Shown piece after piece: positions 1 to 6,732 of a DNA stretch of 9,383 nucleotides. Below the pieces are notes generated by a model. It ran no database searches, was not told the DNA's origin, and worked only from the letters and a program-made list of their open reading frames with translations. How positions within the stretch are numbered: the stretch's first letter is position 1; every line of letters starts with the position of its first letter. Both the position numbers and the translations under genes were made by a program. The stretch spans positions 1 to 9,383 of the forward strand of contig CAAGPL010000091.1 of the NCBI GenBank assembly GCA_900771805.1, in the 5' to 3' direction. Origin of the DNA: Bacilli bacterium (GTDB lineage: Bacteria > Bacillota_I > Bacilli_A > RF39 > UBA660).

Positions 1-2
1 AA

Positions 3-260
3 AATAACATAAATTATAATAAAATAATCTTTAGTCCTGAAGATAAACTTGAAATATGCAAGGAAAATAATATAAATATAATGATAGAAGATAAAGTGGA
101 AAACATTAATAATATATCTGAAATTATACCAGTTGTATGCTTTAATGCATCATATAATAAAGTATGCAATGGAAAAAATATTTATAGAGCATATACTTGG
201 TATGATGTTTATTATCAAATAACAAATGTAATTAATAATGAAAAGACTACTACAAATTAG
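3..260 (+). CDS. HAD-superfamily phosphatase (NT5C/YqfW-like), C-terminal part
   Basis: This is an open frame of 85 residues entering from outside the window; the start lies upstream. The segment CKENNINIMIEDKVENI fits the end of a HAD hydrolase: a helix, then a hydrophobic strand ending in an acidic pair (the motif IV position that helps bind Mg2+), followed by a short strand (PVVCFNA) and a C-terminal RAYTWYDVYYQI. The same order (acidic motif, then YN, then R..xW) is familiar from the 5'-deoxynucleotidase/YqfW-type HAD proteins. The nucleophile Asp and the cap are not visible, so substrate and activity cannot be given. Its last 23 bases overlap the start of the membrane-protein gene at 238, which suggests translational coupling. 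A near copy lies at 9124-9381 on the other strand. Confidence 0.7.
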   Translation, partial: NNINYNKIIFSPEDKLEICKENNINIMIEDKVENINNISEIIPVVCFNASYNKVCNGKNIYRAYTWYDVYYQITNVINNEKTTTN

Positions 261-1404
261 TTTTGATACTTTATTACTATCAATAATACCTATTGTAATA
301 TGGAATGCATTAGGTCTTATATTAACCAAGGATTTAGTTATTACATTTTCAGTTACATACCCTATCCAGTTTTTATTTTATATATTTTATTATATTTTTG
401 CAGTAGGGCCTAATATTACAGCAGAAAAAAAGAAAAATAATGATATAGTTTATTCTAATGTTTTTTTAGGAACATTTATTGGTATATTAACTTTATTAAT
501 ATTAATTTTTGAATGTAATAATTTCATTTCAATAATGAACGTTGATGTATCTGTTTTTAGAGTATTTACAATTTACTCTATGTTTAACATATTTTACTCT
601 TACGTTCTTAAGCTTGTATTAGAAAAGTTATATTATGATAAAAAAAATAAAAAAGCCAATTTAATAAGTATATTATTTAATATTATCAATTTAATATTAA
701 TTATTGTACTTGCACTTATTACTAAAAATCAACATATAACATCAGTTGGAACAATAATTGTAATGGGCGTTATATTATTTGCTATCTTGTTTTCTAACAT
801 CAAAAAGTTTAAGTTCAATATCTTAATAATAGATAATATTAAAAATAGTTCTATTGGAATTGTGGAAAATGTATTAATGTTTACTATTTATTTTTTCGGA
901 CAAATTAATTCATATTCATTTGGTATGGAATATATATTAGCATCCACATTTGTAGGTATCATCTCAGATACACAATGGGATATGATATATGCAATTCAGA
1001 CCACTACACACATAGATGTAAGCAAGGGAAACTTTTCTTTTAAGGAACATTTAAAAAATGGTTATAAATTATCCTTTATGCTAATTTTATCTTCAATCAT
1101 AATGTCTTTTGTTTTATACAAATTATATAATCCAAATATAGTTATATTTTTAATTTGTTTTTCTGTACAAGTAATTTTTATGCTATTTTTCCCAGTAATA
1201 ACAATCAGGCAACATTATTTACAAATAAAATCAAAAGAAACTAATACAAATCCAACATTACATTCAGGTATAGCAAAAACATTAAGAACAATATGTTCAT
1301 TTATTCATAATCCTTTTTGCACTTACATAGGTCAGATAGTAGAAATGATTTATAATTATATCTATACAAAAATTGTATCTAGAAACATTTTAGAAATAAG
1401 GTAA
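238..1404 (+). CDS. MATE/MOP-like polytopic membrane protein, copy A
   Basis: A 388-residue protein with about ten to twelve hydrophobic segments (for example residues 10-30, 33-57, 70-92, 106-125, 141-162, 167-187, 207-225, 278-294, 301-321). It has no signal peptide. A proline in the first membrane segment, the loop after segment 2 (GPNITAEKKK) and the N-rich segment 5 (LISILFNIINLIL) recall MATE transporters, but the protein is shorter than the usual 440-460 residues. Residues shared with its two paralogs here are MKRLL..SFD at the start, LYY..NKKAN (131-141), D.QWD (244-248), ID.SK (259-263), KEHLKN (269-274) and PFCT.IGQ (359-366). The ATG has no Shine-Dalgarno site and lies inside the end of the HAD gene, so it is likely translated by coupling; the start is supported by the paralogs. 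Role as an exporter or flippase is inferred; the cargo is unknown. Confidence 0.8.
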   Translation: MKRLLQISFDTLLLSIIPIVIWNALGLILTKDLVITFSVTYPIQFLFYIFYYIFAVGPNITAEKKKNNDIVYSNVFLGTFIGILTLLILIFECNNFISIMNVDVSVFRVFTIYSMFNIFYSYVLKLVLEKLYYDKKNKKANLISILFNIINLILIIVLALITKNQHITSVGTIIVMGVILFAILFSNIKKFKFNILIIDNIKNSSIGIVENVLMFTIYFFGQINSYSFGMEYILASTFVGIISDTQWDMIYAIQTTTHIDVSKGNFSFKEHLKNGYKLSFMLILSSIIMSFVLYKLYNPNIVIFLICFSVQVIFMLFFPVITIRQHYLQIKSKETNTNPTLHSGIAKTLRTICSFIHNPFCTYIGQIVEMIYNYIYTKIVSRNILEIR

Positions 1405-1473
1405 ATTTTAAAACTTTAAATATAAATTACAAAATATAATTTACATTAAACTTAAATTTTTCGAAAATAATAT

Positions 1474-1512
1474 AAAAACTACTCTCAAATTAAATTGAAG
1501 GTAGTTTTTTCT
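1474..1512. terminator. Bidirectional intrinsic terminator
   Basis: The arms AAAAACTAC (1474-1482) and GTAGTTTTT (1501-1509) pair perfectly, with a short inner TCAA/TTGA pairing. A T-run follows on the plus strand and the A-run serves as T-run on the minus strand. It lies between two convergent membrane-protein genes (stops at 1404 and 1517) and can end both transcripts. Nothing else is seen in 1405-1516. Confidence 0.75.
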
Positions 1513-1516
1513 TTTT

Positions 1517-2689
1517 CTAATTTTCTTTATTTATACCTATTCTAATTTTACCAAATTTTATTGTAGAGTAAGTAAATTCATATATTGATGAACACATTTG
1601 TCCTATTATTGTACAAAATGGAGTTGGAATAAACGACATAAATGTTCTAATAGCAAATGCTATCATTTCATTGAATGTTGTTTTAAATGAAGAATACTCT
1701 AACTGCAAATATGATATTTTGATATTTGTAAAAGGTGTTAACATAAAATCAATGATATGCCACGTCATAAATATCAAGAAAATAAACATATTAGGTTTAT
1801 ATATAAATACACCTATTAAAGACATTACAATAACTGACGAAATTAATATTATGTTTAATTTCAATGCATTTTTTAAATGCTCTTTATAAACAAATTTATT
1901 TTTTGATATATCTATTTTAGCAACCGTCGATACAGAAGTTTCAATATCCCATTGTAAATCAGTTACTAAAGTTGCAAGATTAATTGCAACAATATACTTA
2001 GTTCCATAAGCAAAAGAATTTTTAAATCCGAATAGATATATTATAAAAAAGAATATATTATTAACTATTGATACTGAGTTATACTTAAATGCATTATAAA
2101 AGTTAAGTTTAAAATCAATTTTTCCTATATTGGTAATTAGTATTATTAATGTAAATAAACTCATTATAATGGAAGTATATATCATAACTAAAAACTGATT
2201 AAACGTGATTAGAGATATAACAATTGTAATAACAAAATAACTCATATTAAATAATAATGAGATTTTATTTGCTTTTTTGTTTTCTTCCATATAATATAAC
2301 TTGTTCAAAATTAACATTACTATTGTTTGATTAAATAGTTGTATGATTGAATAAATAGAAAATATATGATAGTCATTTGCATTCATATTCATTAATTTAA
2401 TATAACCATCATTATTAAACAAAATGTATATAAAAATTACTAATGAAACTAATAAACCATAAAAAATACCATTATTACTTGAATTTTTATTATTATCTTT
2501 ATAAATACATATGTTAGCACCCATACCAAATATAGCAGTTATAATTCCACTCAAGCATTGAAGTGGATACGTTAAAGTAAATACATTTATTAATTTTTTA
2601 TCTAAAATAATACTAAGTAAAAACCAAGTTAATATTGGTGTAACAGAAGAAATAAATATATCAAAACTAACTCTCAATAATCTTTTCAT
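1517..2689 (-). CDS. MATE/MOP-like polytopic membrane protein, diverged paralog C
   Basis: A 390-residue multi-pass membrane protein that aligns without gaps to copy A over the first 330 residues at about 38% identity (my hand count). It keeps MKRLL..SFD, YP.Q, LYY..NKKAN (131-141), D.QWD (244-248), ID.SK (259-263) and KEHLKN (269-274), and the C-terminal PFCT.IGQ (357-364, shifted by two residues). The start is clear: AGAGGT at 2697-2702 lies seven bases before the ATG, and an extended -10 promoter lies just upstream. Unlike copies A and B it has no HAD gene in front and is its own transcription unit. It converges on copy A and diverges from the M18 peptidase gene. Function as a transporter or flippase of the MOP superfamily is inferred from shape and weak motifs only. 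Confidence 0.78.
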   Translation of the reverse strand: MKRLLRVSFDIFISSVTPILTWFLLSIILDKKLINVFTLTYPLQCLSGIITAIFGMGANICIYKDNNKNSSNNGIFYGLLVSLVIFIYILFNNDGYIKLMNMNANDYHIFSIYSIIQLFNQTIVMLILNKLYYMEENKKANKISLLFNMSYFVITIVISLITFNQFLVMIYTSIIMSLFTLIILITNIGKIDFKLNFYNAFKYNSVSIVNNIFFFIIYLFGFKNSFAYGTKYIVAINLATLVTDLQWDIETSVSTVAKIDISKNKFVYKEHLKNALKLNIILISSVIVMSLIGVFIYKPNMFIFLIFMTWHIIDFMLTPFTNIKISYLQLEYSSFKTTFNEMIAFAIRTFMSFIPTPFCTIIGQMCSSIYEFTYSTIKFGKIRIGINKEN

Positions 2690-2707
2690 TTTAAATACCT
2701 CTTAGCA

Positions 2708-2716
2708 ATTATATCA
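2708..2716 (-). promoter_or_regulatory. Extended -10 promoter of paralog C
   Basis: On the minus strand this reads TGATATAAT, a perfect extended -10 (TG, one base, TATAAT). It is followed by AGAGGT and the ATG of the gene ending at 1517. No good -35 box is visible, as is common with extended -10 sites. The predicted leader is only about 12-13 bases long. Confidence 0.65.
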
Positions 2717-2757
2717 TATATATCTAAAGAAATAATGATAATCTAATATTACTTTTT

Positions 2758-2794
2758 AAAAAAACTCGAGCTATTTAACCCAGTTCGTTTTTTT
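2758..2794. terminator. Orphan terminator-like hairpin in a divergent spacer
   Basis: AAAAAAAC (2758-2765) pairs with GTTTTTTT (2787-2794). After a two-base bulge, GAGCT (2768-2772) pairs with AGTTC (2782-2786) with one G-U pair, closing a nine-base loop. It has T-runs on both strands. It lies between two divergent promoters (2708-2716 minus, 2817-2825 plus), where no transcript is expected to end, so it may be an insulator or the relic of a lost gene's end. Confidence 0.55.
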
Positions 2795-2816
2795 ATGCAA
2801 TAATTTTTTTCTATCG

Positions 2817-2825
2817 TGGTATCAT
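2817..2825 (+). promoter_or_regulatory. Probable extended -10 promoter of the M18 peptidase
   Basis: The sequence TGGTATCAT fits an extended -10 (TG, one base, TATCAT, one mismatch to TATAAT). A start near 2832 would give a very short leader beginning at the Shine-Dalgarno AGGAGG (2832-2837). No convincing -35 box is seen. The overlapping TATAAT at 2825-2830 would place the start within or after the ribosome site and is less likely. Confidence 0.45.
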
Positions 2826-2842
2826 ATAATTAGGAGGATATT

Positions 2843-4222
2843 ATGGAAAAGAATATTTTAAATAAAAAAACTTGTGGTTGGAAAAATTTAAGTAGCAAAG
2901 AAAAAGATGAAATATTTAATTTTTCTGATGGGTATATATCGTTTTTAAACGAATGTAAAACAGAAAGAGAAACATCAAAATACATCATAGAAAATCTAAA
3001 ATCTAATGGCTTTATCGATATTAAAAATGTAAAGAAATTAAGTTTTGGTGATAAAGTATATATGCTTAACAGAGACAAAAGTGTGTATGCGGCGATTATA
3101 GGAGAAGAAAAATTAGAAAATGGATTTAACCTAGTTGGTTCTCACATAGATTCACCAAGACTAGATTTAAAACCTAATCCACTTTATGAAGATGCAAAGC
3201 TTGCACTTTTTAAAACACATTATTATGGTGGAATTAAAAAGTATCAGTGGACAACTATTCCGTTATCACTTAAAGGTGTAGTAGTTAAACCAAATGGTGA
3301 GAAAGTAGAAATAAATATAGGTGAAAAAGAAGATGAACCAGTATTTACAATAACTGATATATTACCTCACCTAGCAGAAGAACAATACGAAAATAAAATT
3401 GGTAAAGCAATAAAGGGTGAAGATTTAAACATATTAGTTGGAAGTATTCCATCAAGTAGTGATTCTATCAAAGAAAACGTTATGAAAATAATAAACGAAA
3501 AATATGGTATAAATGAAATTGATTTTTATAGTTCAGAGCTTGAAGCCGTACCCGCATTTAAAGCAAGGCACCTAGGTTTTGATAAATCTATGGTTGCAGC
3601 ATATGGTCAAGATGATAGAGTATGCTCTTATACTAACCTTTTAGCATTAGTTAACGCAAAACCTGCAAATAAAACCATGGTTTCTATATTTGCTGATAAA
3701 GAAGAAATAGGAAGTGTAGGAAATACCGGGATGTGTTCACAAATGTTTGACCTATTTATCAACGAATTATTAAATAAAAAAGAGGAAAATAATCCTGGTG
3801 CTATAAACAAAACATACTGTAATTCTATGATGCTTTCTGCAGATGTTGGTGCAGGAGTTGATCCTAACTTTCAAAGTGCATCTGAGAAAAATAATGCTTC
3901 ATATATTGGATACGGAGTTGAATTTAATAAGTATACAGGCTCACGTGGTAAATCAGGAGCATCTGATGCTAATGCAGAGTTCGTCGCAAAAGTAAGAGGA
4001 ATATTTGAAGAAAATAATGTTAAATATCAAGTATCAGAATTAGGAAGAGTTGACCTTGGAGGAGGAGGTACAATAGCATACATTTTAGCAGATAAAGGAA
4101 TGGATGTTATTGACTGTGGTGTTCCAATAATTTCAATGCATTCGCCATATGAAGTTGCAAGTAAATTCGATATATATCAGGCTTATTTAGGATACAAAGC
4201 CTTCTTTGAAGAAAAGTTATAA
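2843..4222 (+). CDS. apeA: M18 family aminopeptidase (aminopeptidase I type)
   Basis: A 459-residue cytosolic two-zinc metallo-aminopeptidase that removes N-terminal residues from peptides; the family acts in peptide turnover. All expected metal and catalytic residues are visible: H101-x-D103 in SHIDSPRLDLKP, the DD pair in GQDDRV (257-258), EE in DKEEIGS (287-288), D334 in SADVGAG and the final His in ISMHSPYE (H433). The segment HYYGGIKKYQW (126-136) and the length fit the roughly 460-residue aminopeptidase 1 branch rather than the shorter ApeB branch. The start is set by a strong AGGAGG (2832-2837) five bases before the ATG. The gene stands alone: it has its own extended -10 promoter and is followed directly by a hairpin terminator shared with the convergent MATE gene. 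No signal peptide, consistent with a cytoplasmic enzyme. Family is certain; the symbol is by family likeness. Confidence 0.95.
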   Translation: MEKNILNKKTCGWKNLSSKEKDEIFNFSDGYISFLNECKTERETSKYIIENLKSNGFIDIKNVKKLSFGDKVYMLNRDKSVYAAIIGEEKLENGFNLVGSHIDSPRLDLKPNPLYEDAKLALFKTHYYGGIKKYQWTTIPLSLKGVVVKPNGEKVEINIGEKEDEPVFTITDILPHLAEEQYENKIGKAIKGEDLNILVGSIPSSSDSIKENVMKIINEKYGINEIDFYSSELEAVPAFKARHLGFDKSMVAAYGQDDRVCSYTNLLALVNAKPANKTMVSIFADKEEIGSVGNTGMCSQMFDLFINELLNKKEENNPGAINKTYCNSMMLSADVGAGVDPNFQSASEKNNASYIGYGVEFNKYTGSRGKSGASDANAEFVAKVRGIFEENNVKYQVSELGRVDLGGGGTIAYILADKGMDVIDCGVPIISMHSPYEVASKFDIYQAYLGYKAFFEEKL

Positions 4223-4228
4223 TATTTT

Positions 4229-4260
4229 AAAACCGCTTAGATTATCTAAACGGTTTTTTT
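4229..4260. terminator. Intrinsic terminator overlapping the end of the convergent MATE gene
   Basis: AAAACCG (4229-4235) pairs with CGGTTTT (4251-4257). After one mismatch, TTAGA (4237-4241) pairs with TCTAA (4245-4249) around a three-base loop. Seven T's end the plus strand, so it is a good terminator for the peptidase. The stop codon of the minus-strand MATE gene (4246-4248) lies inside the 3' arm. The minus-strand T-run is short, so termination there may be weaker. Confidence 0.8.
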
Positions 4261-5436
4261 ATGATTTAATTTTTTTATACCAATTTTAAATATAATACTT
4301 CTTGAATAAAAATCTAGAAAATTTGCAATACCAAAAAAGTATAATCCATATCCTGTATTTTCAAATATCAAACATACTACTATTCTTATTAAAACACCGA
4401 ATAATGAGCCAAAAAACAAAACAATTGGATTTCCATCAACAACAAGCAAAGCCTTATAAGTCTCGTACTCTTGAAGACCAAAAACAGTAAAAATATAAAA
4501 GAAAAAGTAAGGAAAAACATATGTAATAGGTAACTTTCCATGTAAAATAAATAAATATATAAAAGCAAATACAAAATTAAGAATTAAAATAATTGGTAAA
4601 TATCTTTTCTTATATTTTCTAGCTCTTTTATATTCGGCAGTTTTGCTACGTGCTTCTGGAAGTTTTATCATAAGAGCAGCACTATAAGCATTTGTTATAA
4701 TTTCCAAATTAACACATACCTGATAACATACAGAATGAATAGCATATTTAGTAGTTCCAAGACGACTTGCTAATGAACCATATATCATTAAAAATATTCT
4801 AGACATTAATCTTTCAGCGGTATAAACACTACCATATTTACAAACATTTTTAATAACTACTTTATCAGGCAGCTCATATTTAATCCTTTCCTTTTTAGAT
4901 AGAAATAATATTGTAACTATCCAAGATATAATAGTTGTTATGTATAATAAAGTAACGTTTTTAGTAGTTAAGAAAACTAAAGCATCAAGAGATATAAGTA
5001 AGAAGTAAAATAGTATTAATCCATTTCTATAAGTTTTCAATTCATTTTTTAATCTTGTTATTTCAAAAAGACCATTGCATATCCTTCCAAAGGTTATGTA
5101 TAGAGGATAAATATATATTAAGTTAATAAGCATATTTTTTTGCAAGCTGGTAAGATTAAAAAACAAAACTAATTTATCTTTTAAAATAACAGTAATAATT
5201 CCAATAATAAAACTTACAACACCTGTTACTATTATATATTGTCCTTCGTTTTTTCTTATTGTTCTATACGTATAAGTTCCTATCTCACCGATGCTTTTAA
5301 TCATAAGGTCAATCATGTAAAAACTACTACAAACAACAATTGCATCTATACTAATTGAATTACCAAAAAAGGAATCTACACTATCCGCAATTCCCATAAA
5401 AATAAAACTAATTAGTATTGAGACAAATTCTTTCAT
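4246..5436 (-). CDS. MATE family efflux transporter-like protein
   Basis: A 396-residue multi-pass membrane protein. The N-terminal IADSVDSFFGNSISIDAIVV resembles the MATE first helix and loop (small acidic motif, then FG..I.IDA). The mid-protein GTTKYAIHSVCYQ followed by NAYSAALMIKLPEARS resembles the start of the second MATE half (lGt..yAih). Lys/Arg-rich loops alternate with about ten to twelve hydrophobic stretches. MATE proteins export cations or drugs using Na+ or H+; the substrate here is unknown. It is clearly separate from the three MKRLL paralogs in the window. The start is taken at the ATG at 5436: an upstream in-frame GTG at 5445 lies inside the AGGTGA Shine-Dalgarno sequence and would have no ribosome site of its own. 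It is monocistronic, divergent from uvsE and convergent with the peptidase gene. Confidence 0.8.
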   Translation of the reverse strand: MKEFVSILISFIFMGIADSVDSFFGNSISIDAIVVCSSFYMIDLMIKSIGEIGTYTYRTIRKNEGQYIIVTGVVSFIIGIITVILKDKLVLFFNLTSLQKNMLINLIYIYPLYITFGRICNGLFEITRLKNELKTYRNGLILFYFLLISLDALVFLTTKNVTLLYITTIISWIVTILFLSKKERIKYELPDKVVIKNVCKYGSVYTAERLMSRIFLMIYGSLASRLGTTKYAIHSVCYQVCVNLEIITNAYSAALMIKLPEARSKTAEYKRARKYKKRYLPIILILNFVFAFIYLFILHGKLPITYVFPYFFFYIFTVFGLQEYETYKALLVVDGNPIVLFFGSLFGVLIRIVVCLIFENTGYGLYFFGIANFLDFYSRSIIFKIGIKKLNHKKTV

Positions 5437-5452
5437 TATTTTCACCTATTAA

Positions 5453-5461
5453 ATTATATCA
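5453..5461 (-). promoter_or_regulatory. Extended -10 promoter of the MATE-like gene
   Basis: On the minus strand this reads TGATATAAT, identical to the site in front of paralog C (2708-2716). It is followed within a few bases by AGGTGA and the ATG at 5436, giving a leader of only about ten bases. It lies in the 68-base spacer shared with uvsE. No clear promoter is visible for uvsE in the other direction. Confidence 0.65.
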
Positions 5462-5504
5462 TAGTTTTTTTATATTTCCACATAATAACTAATGGTGATA
5501 CAAA

Positions 5505-6449
5505 ATGAAAGTAAGATTAGGATATGTAGCGTTATCTAAGGCATTAGATGATGTTACAACATCAAGTACTATAACGTATACTAATTATATAAATAAGAAT
5601 TACAACACATGTAAACTATTAGAAATAACTAAAAATAATTTAGATTCTTTATATGAAATAATTAAATATAACGTTAAAAATAATTTTCATTTTTATAGAT
5701 TAACTTCTAAATTAGTGCCACTTGCAACACATGATAAAGTAAATTTTGACTATATTACACCTTTTTTAGATAAGTATAAAAAAATTGGCAAATTAATAAA
5801 TGATAATAATATTAGAGTTGATACTCATCCAGACCAATACGCAGTTTTAAACAGCATGGATAGTAAAATAGTTAAAAATACTGTGGAAATCTTAGAATAT
5901 CATTATAAAATTATGGATGCTCTTGGAATTAAAGATAAAATAATCATTCTTCACGTCGGTTCTAGTGCCTGCGGAAAGAAAGCATCTATAACAAGGTTTA
6001 TTAACAACTTTAATAAATTACCAGATCACATAAAAAAATGTATTACTGTGGAAAACGATGATAAGGTATATAATATAAAAGATGTATTAGAGTTGTGTCA
6101 TAAAATTAATGTTCCTATGGTGCTAGATTATCATCATTTTATATGTAATAACGAAAAAGAAGACATAGATGATTATTTAAAAAAAATAATAGATACATGG
6201 GATGGGAAACTTCCAAAAATGCATTTTTCATCGCCAAAAAGTAAATTAAAAAAAGAGTTTAGAAGTCATAGCGACTACATAAACAAAGAATGTTTTATAG
6301 AATTTATTAATATACTAAAAAAACAAGATAAAGATATTGATATAATGCTTGAGGCTAAAGCTAAAGATGATGCTATATCAAGATTAGTTAGATGCCTAAA
6401 ATATGAAACTAATTATAAATTCGTAAATGAAACTACATTTATTGCATAA
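5505..6449 (+). CDS. uvsE: UV DNA damage endonuclease UvsE/UvdE
   Basis: A 314-residue TIM-barrel endonuclease. The family nicks DNA immediately 5' of UV photoproducts and some other lesions, starting an alternative excision repair path independent of UvrABC. Family signatures are in order: N-terminal RLGYVA, FYRLTSKLVP (63-72), then metal-binding positions H108 (DTHPDQYAVL), H150 (ILHVGS), E183 (TVEND), D208 and H210-H211 (LDYHH), H240 (KMHFSSPK), H255 (RSHSDYI) and E283 (MLEAKAKDDA) with nearby lysines. Length is normal for the bacterial family (about 300-320). GGTGA at 5494-5498 lies six bases before the ATG. It is divergent from the MATE-like gene; 71 bases separate it from the small membrane peptide on the same strand, with no clear terminator between, so some read-through is possible. 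Confidence 0.95.
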   Translation: MKVRLGYVALSKALDDVTTSSTITYTNYINKNYNTCKLLEITKNNLDSLYEIIKYNVKNNFHFYRLTSKLVPLATHDKVNFDYITPFLDKYKKIGKLINDNNIRVDTHPDQYAVLNSMDSKIVKNTVEILEYHYKIMDALGIKDKIIILHVGSSACGKKASITRFINNFNKLPDHIKKCITVENDDKVYNIKDVLELCHKINVPMVLDYHHFICNNEKEDIDDYLKKIIDTWDGKLPKMHFSSPKSKLKKEFRSHSDYINKECFIEFINILKKQDKDIDIMLEAKAKDDAISRLVRCLKYETNYKFVNETTFIA

Positions 6450-6491
6450 AATATAAGGACATTTAATATATATGTTTTTTAATCAAAAAAA

Positions 6492-6497
6492 TATAAT
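6492..6497 (+). promoter_or_regulatory. Possible -10 box of the small membrane peptide
   Basis: A perfect TATAAT lies 24 bases before the start codon and 8 bases before the Shine-Dalgarno AAAGGAG. The region is very AT-rich, no TG extension and no good -35 are seen, so it may be chance. Confidence 0.3.
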
Positions 6498-6520
6498 ATA
6501 TTAGAAAGGAGTGTATACTT

Positions 6521-6685
6521 ATGTATTATCCTGGATATCCCGGATATCCTTCATATCCTTATTATGGTAATCAAGATGGAAATGGCACAAACTGGTTGTG
6601 GATAATAATAATCATAGCAATAATTTTCTTCCTATTCTGGGGTTTTGGTTCAAATAAAGGAAACAATTGTGGATGTAGTAGATAA
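6521..6685 (+). CDS. Small Gly/Tyr/Pro-rich single-pass membrane peptide (54 aa)
   Basis: A short gene with a strong Shine-Dalgarno (AAAGGAG, 6505-6511) nine bases before the ATG and a terminator directly after the stop. The product has three parts: an N-terminal Tyr/Pro/Gly repeat (MYYPGYPGYPSYPYYG, residues 1-16), one hydrophobic segment (about residues 24-43, WLWIIIIIAIIFFLFWGFG), and a short polar tail with two cysteines near the end (NNCGCSR). The shape recalls small YjcZ-like or spore-coat-like peptides of Bacillota, which share a GY-rich head and one membrane helix, but I cannot assign it to a family. The tail cysteines could bind metal, form a disulfide or carry a modification. Ribosome site, compact codon-perfect frame and terminator make it a real gene; its function is unknown. 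Confidence 0.8.
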   Translation: MYYPGYPGYPSYPYYGNQDGNGTNWLWIIIIIAIIFFLFWGFGSNKGNNCGCSR

Positions 6686-6715
6686 AAAAATCGGACTATT
6701 AATAGTTCGATTTTT
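6686..6715. terminator. Bidirectional intrinsic terminator
   Basis: A near-perfect palindrome: 6686-6699 pairs with 6702-6715, with one G-U pair. Core is GGACTA/TAGTTC and it is flanked by A- and T-runs that serve both strands. It begins right after the stop of the 54-residue peptide and ends the convergent metallopeptidase gene (stop at 6733) as well. It shares the AGTTCG arm with the hairpins at 2758-2794 and 7797-7820. Confidence 0.85.
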
Positions 6716-6732
6716 AACTTATAAAAAATTGT

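Larger units (their letters stand above)
1..1436 (+). repeat. Left arm of a long inverted repeat
   Basis: This arm matches the reverse complement of 7948-9383 with no gaps, so position n pairs with 9384-n. The first 75 bases are identical. By my count there are 16 mismatches in the first 260 bases. The membrane-protein part is more diverged (about 82% protein identity). Similarity continues about 32 bases past the stop codon at 1404 and then ends, so the two copies have different terminators. Since the match is perfect at the outer edge, the repeat probably continues outside the window. The arm holds the end of a HAD gene and a full membrane-protein gene. Confidence 0.93.

Noticed and set aside
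1671..1889. Plus-strand open frame inside membrane paralog C
   Set aside because: It lies antisense to a well-supported gene and has no ribosome site or family likeness; the same holds for open frames at 2830-3078, 3628-3810, 4302-4490, 4389-4574 and 8500-8751.
2825..2830. TATAAT as the -10 of the aminopeptidase gene
   Set aside because: Transcription would start at or after the AGGAGG ribosome site; the extended site at 2817-2825 fits better.
6464..6503. AT-only inverted repeat between uvsE and the 54-residue peptide, as a terminator
   Set aside because: Pairing is interrupted and contains almost no G-C pairs; such repeats arise easily in sequence this AT-rich.
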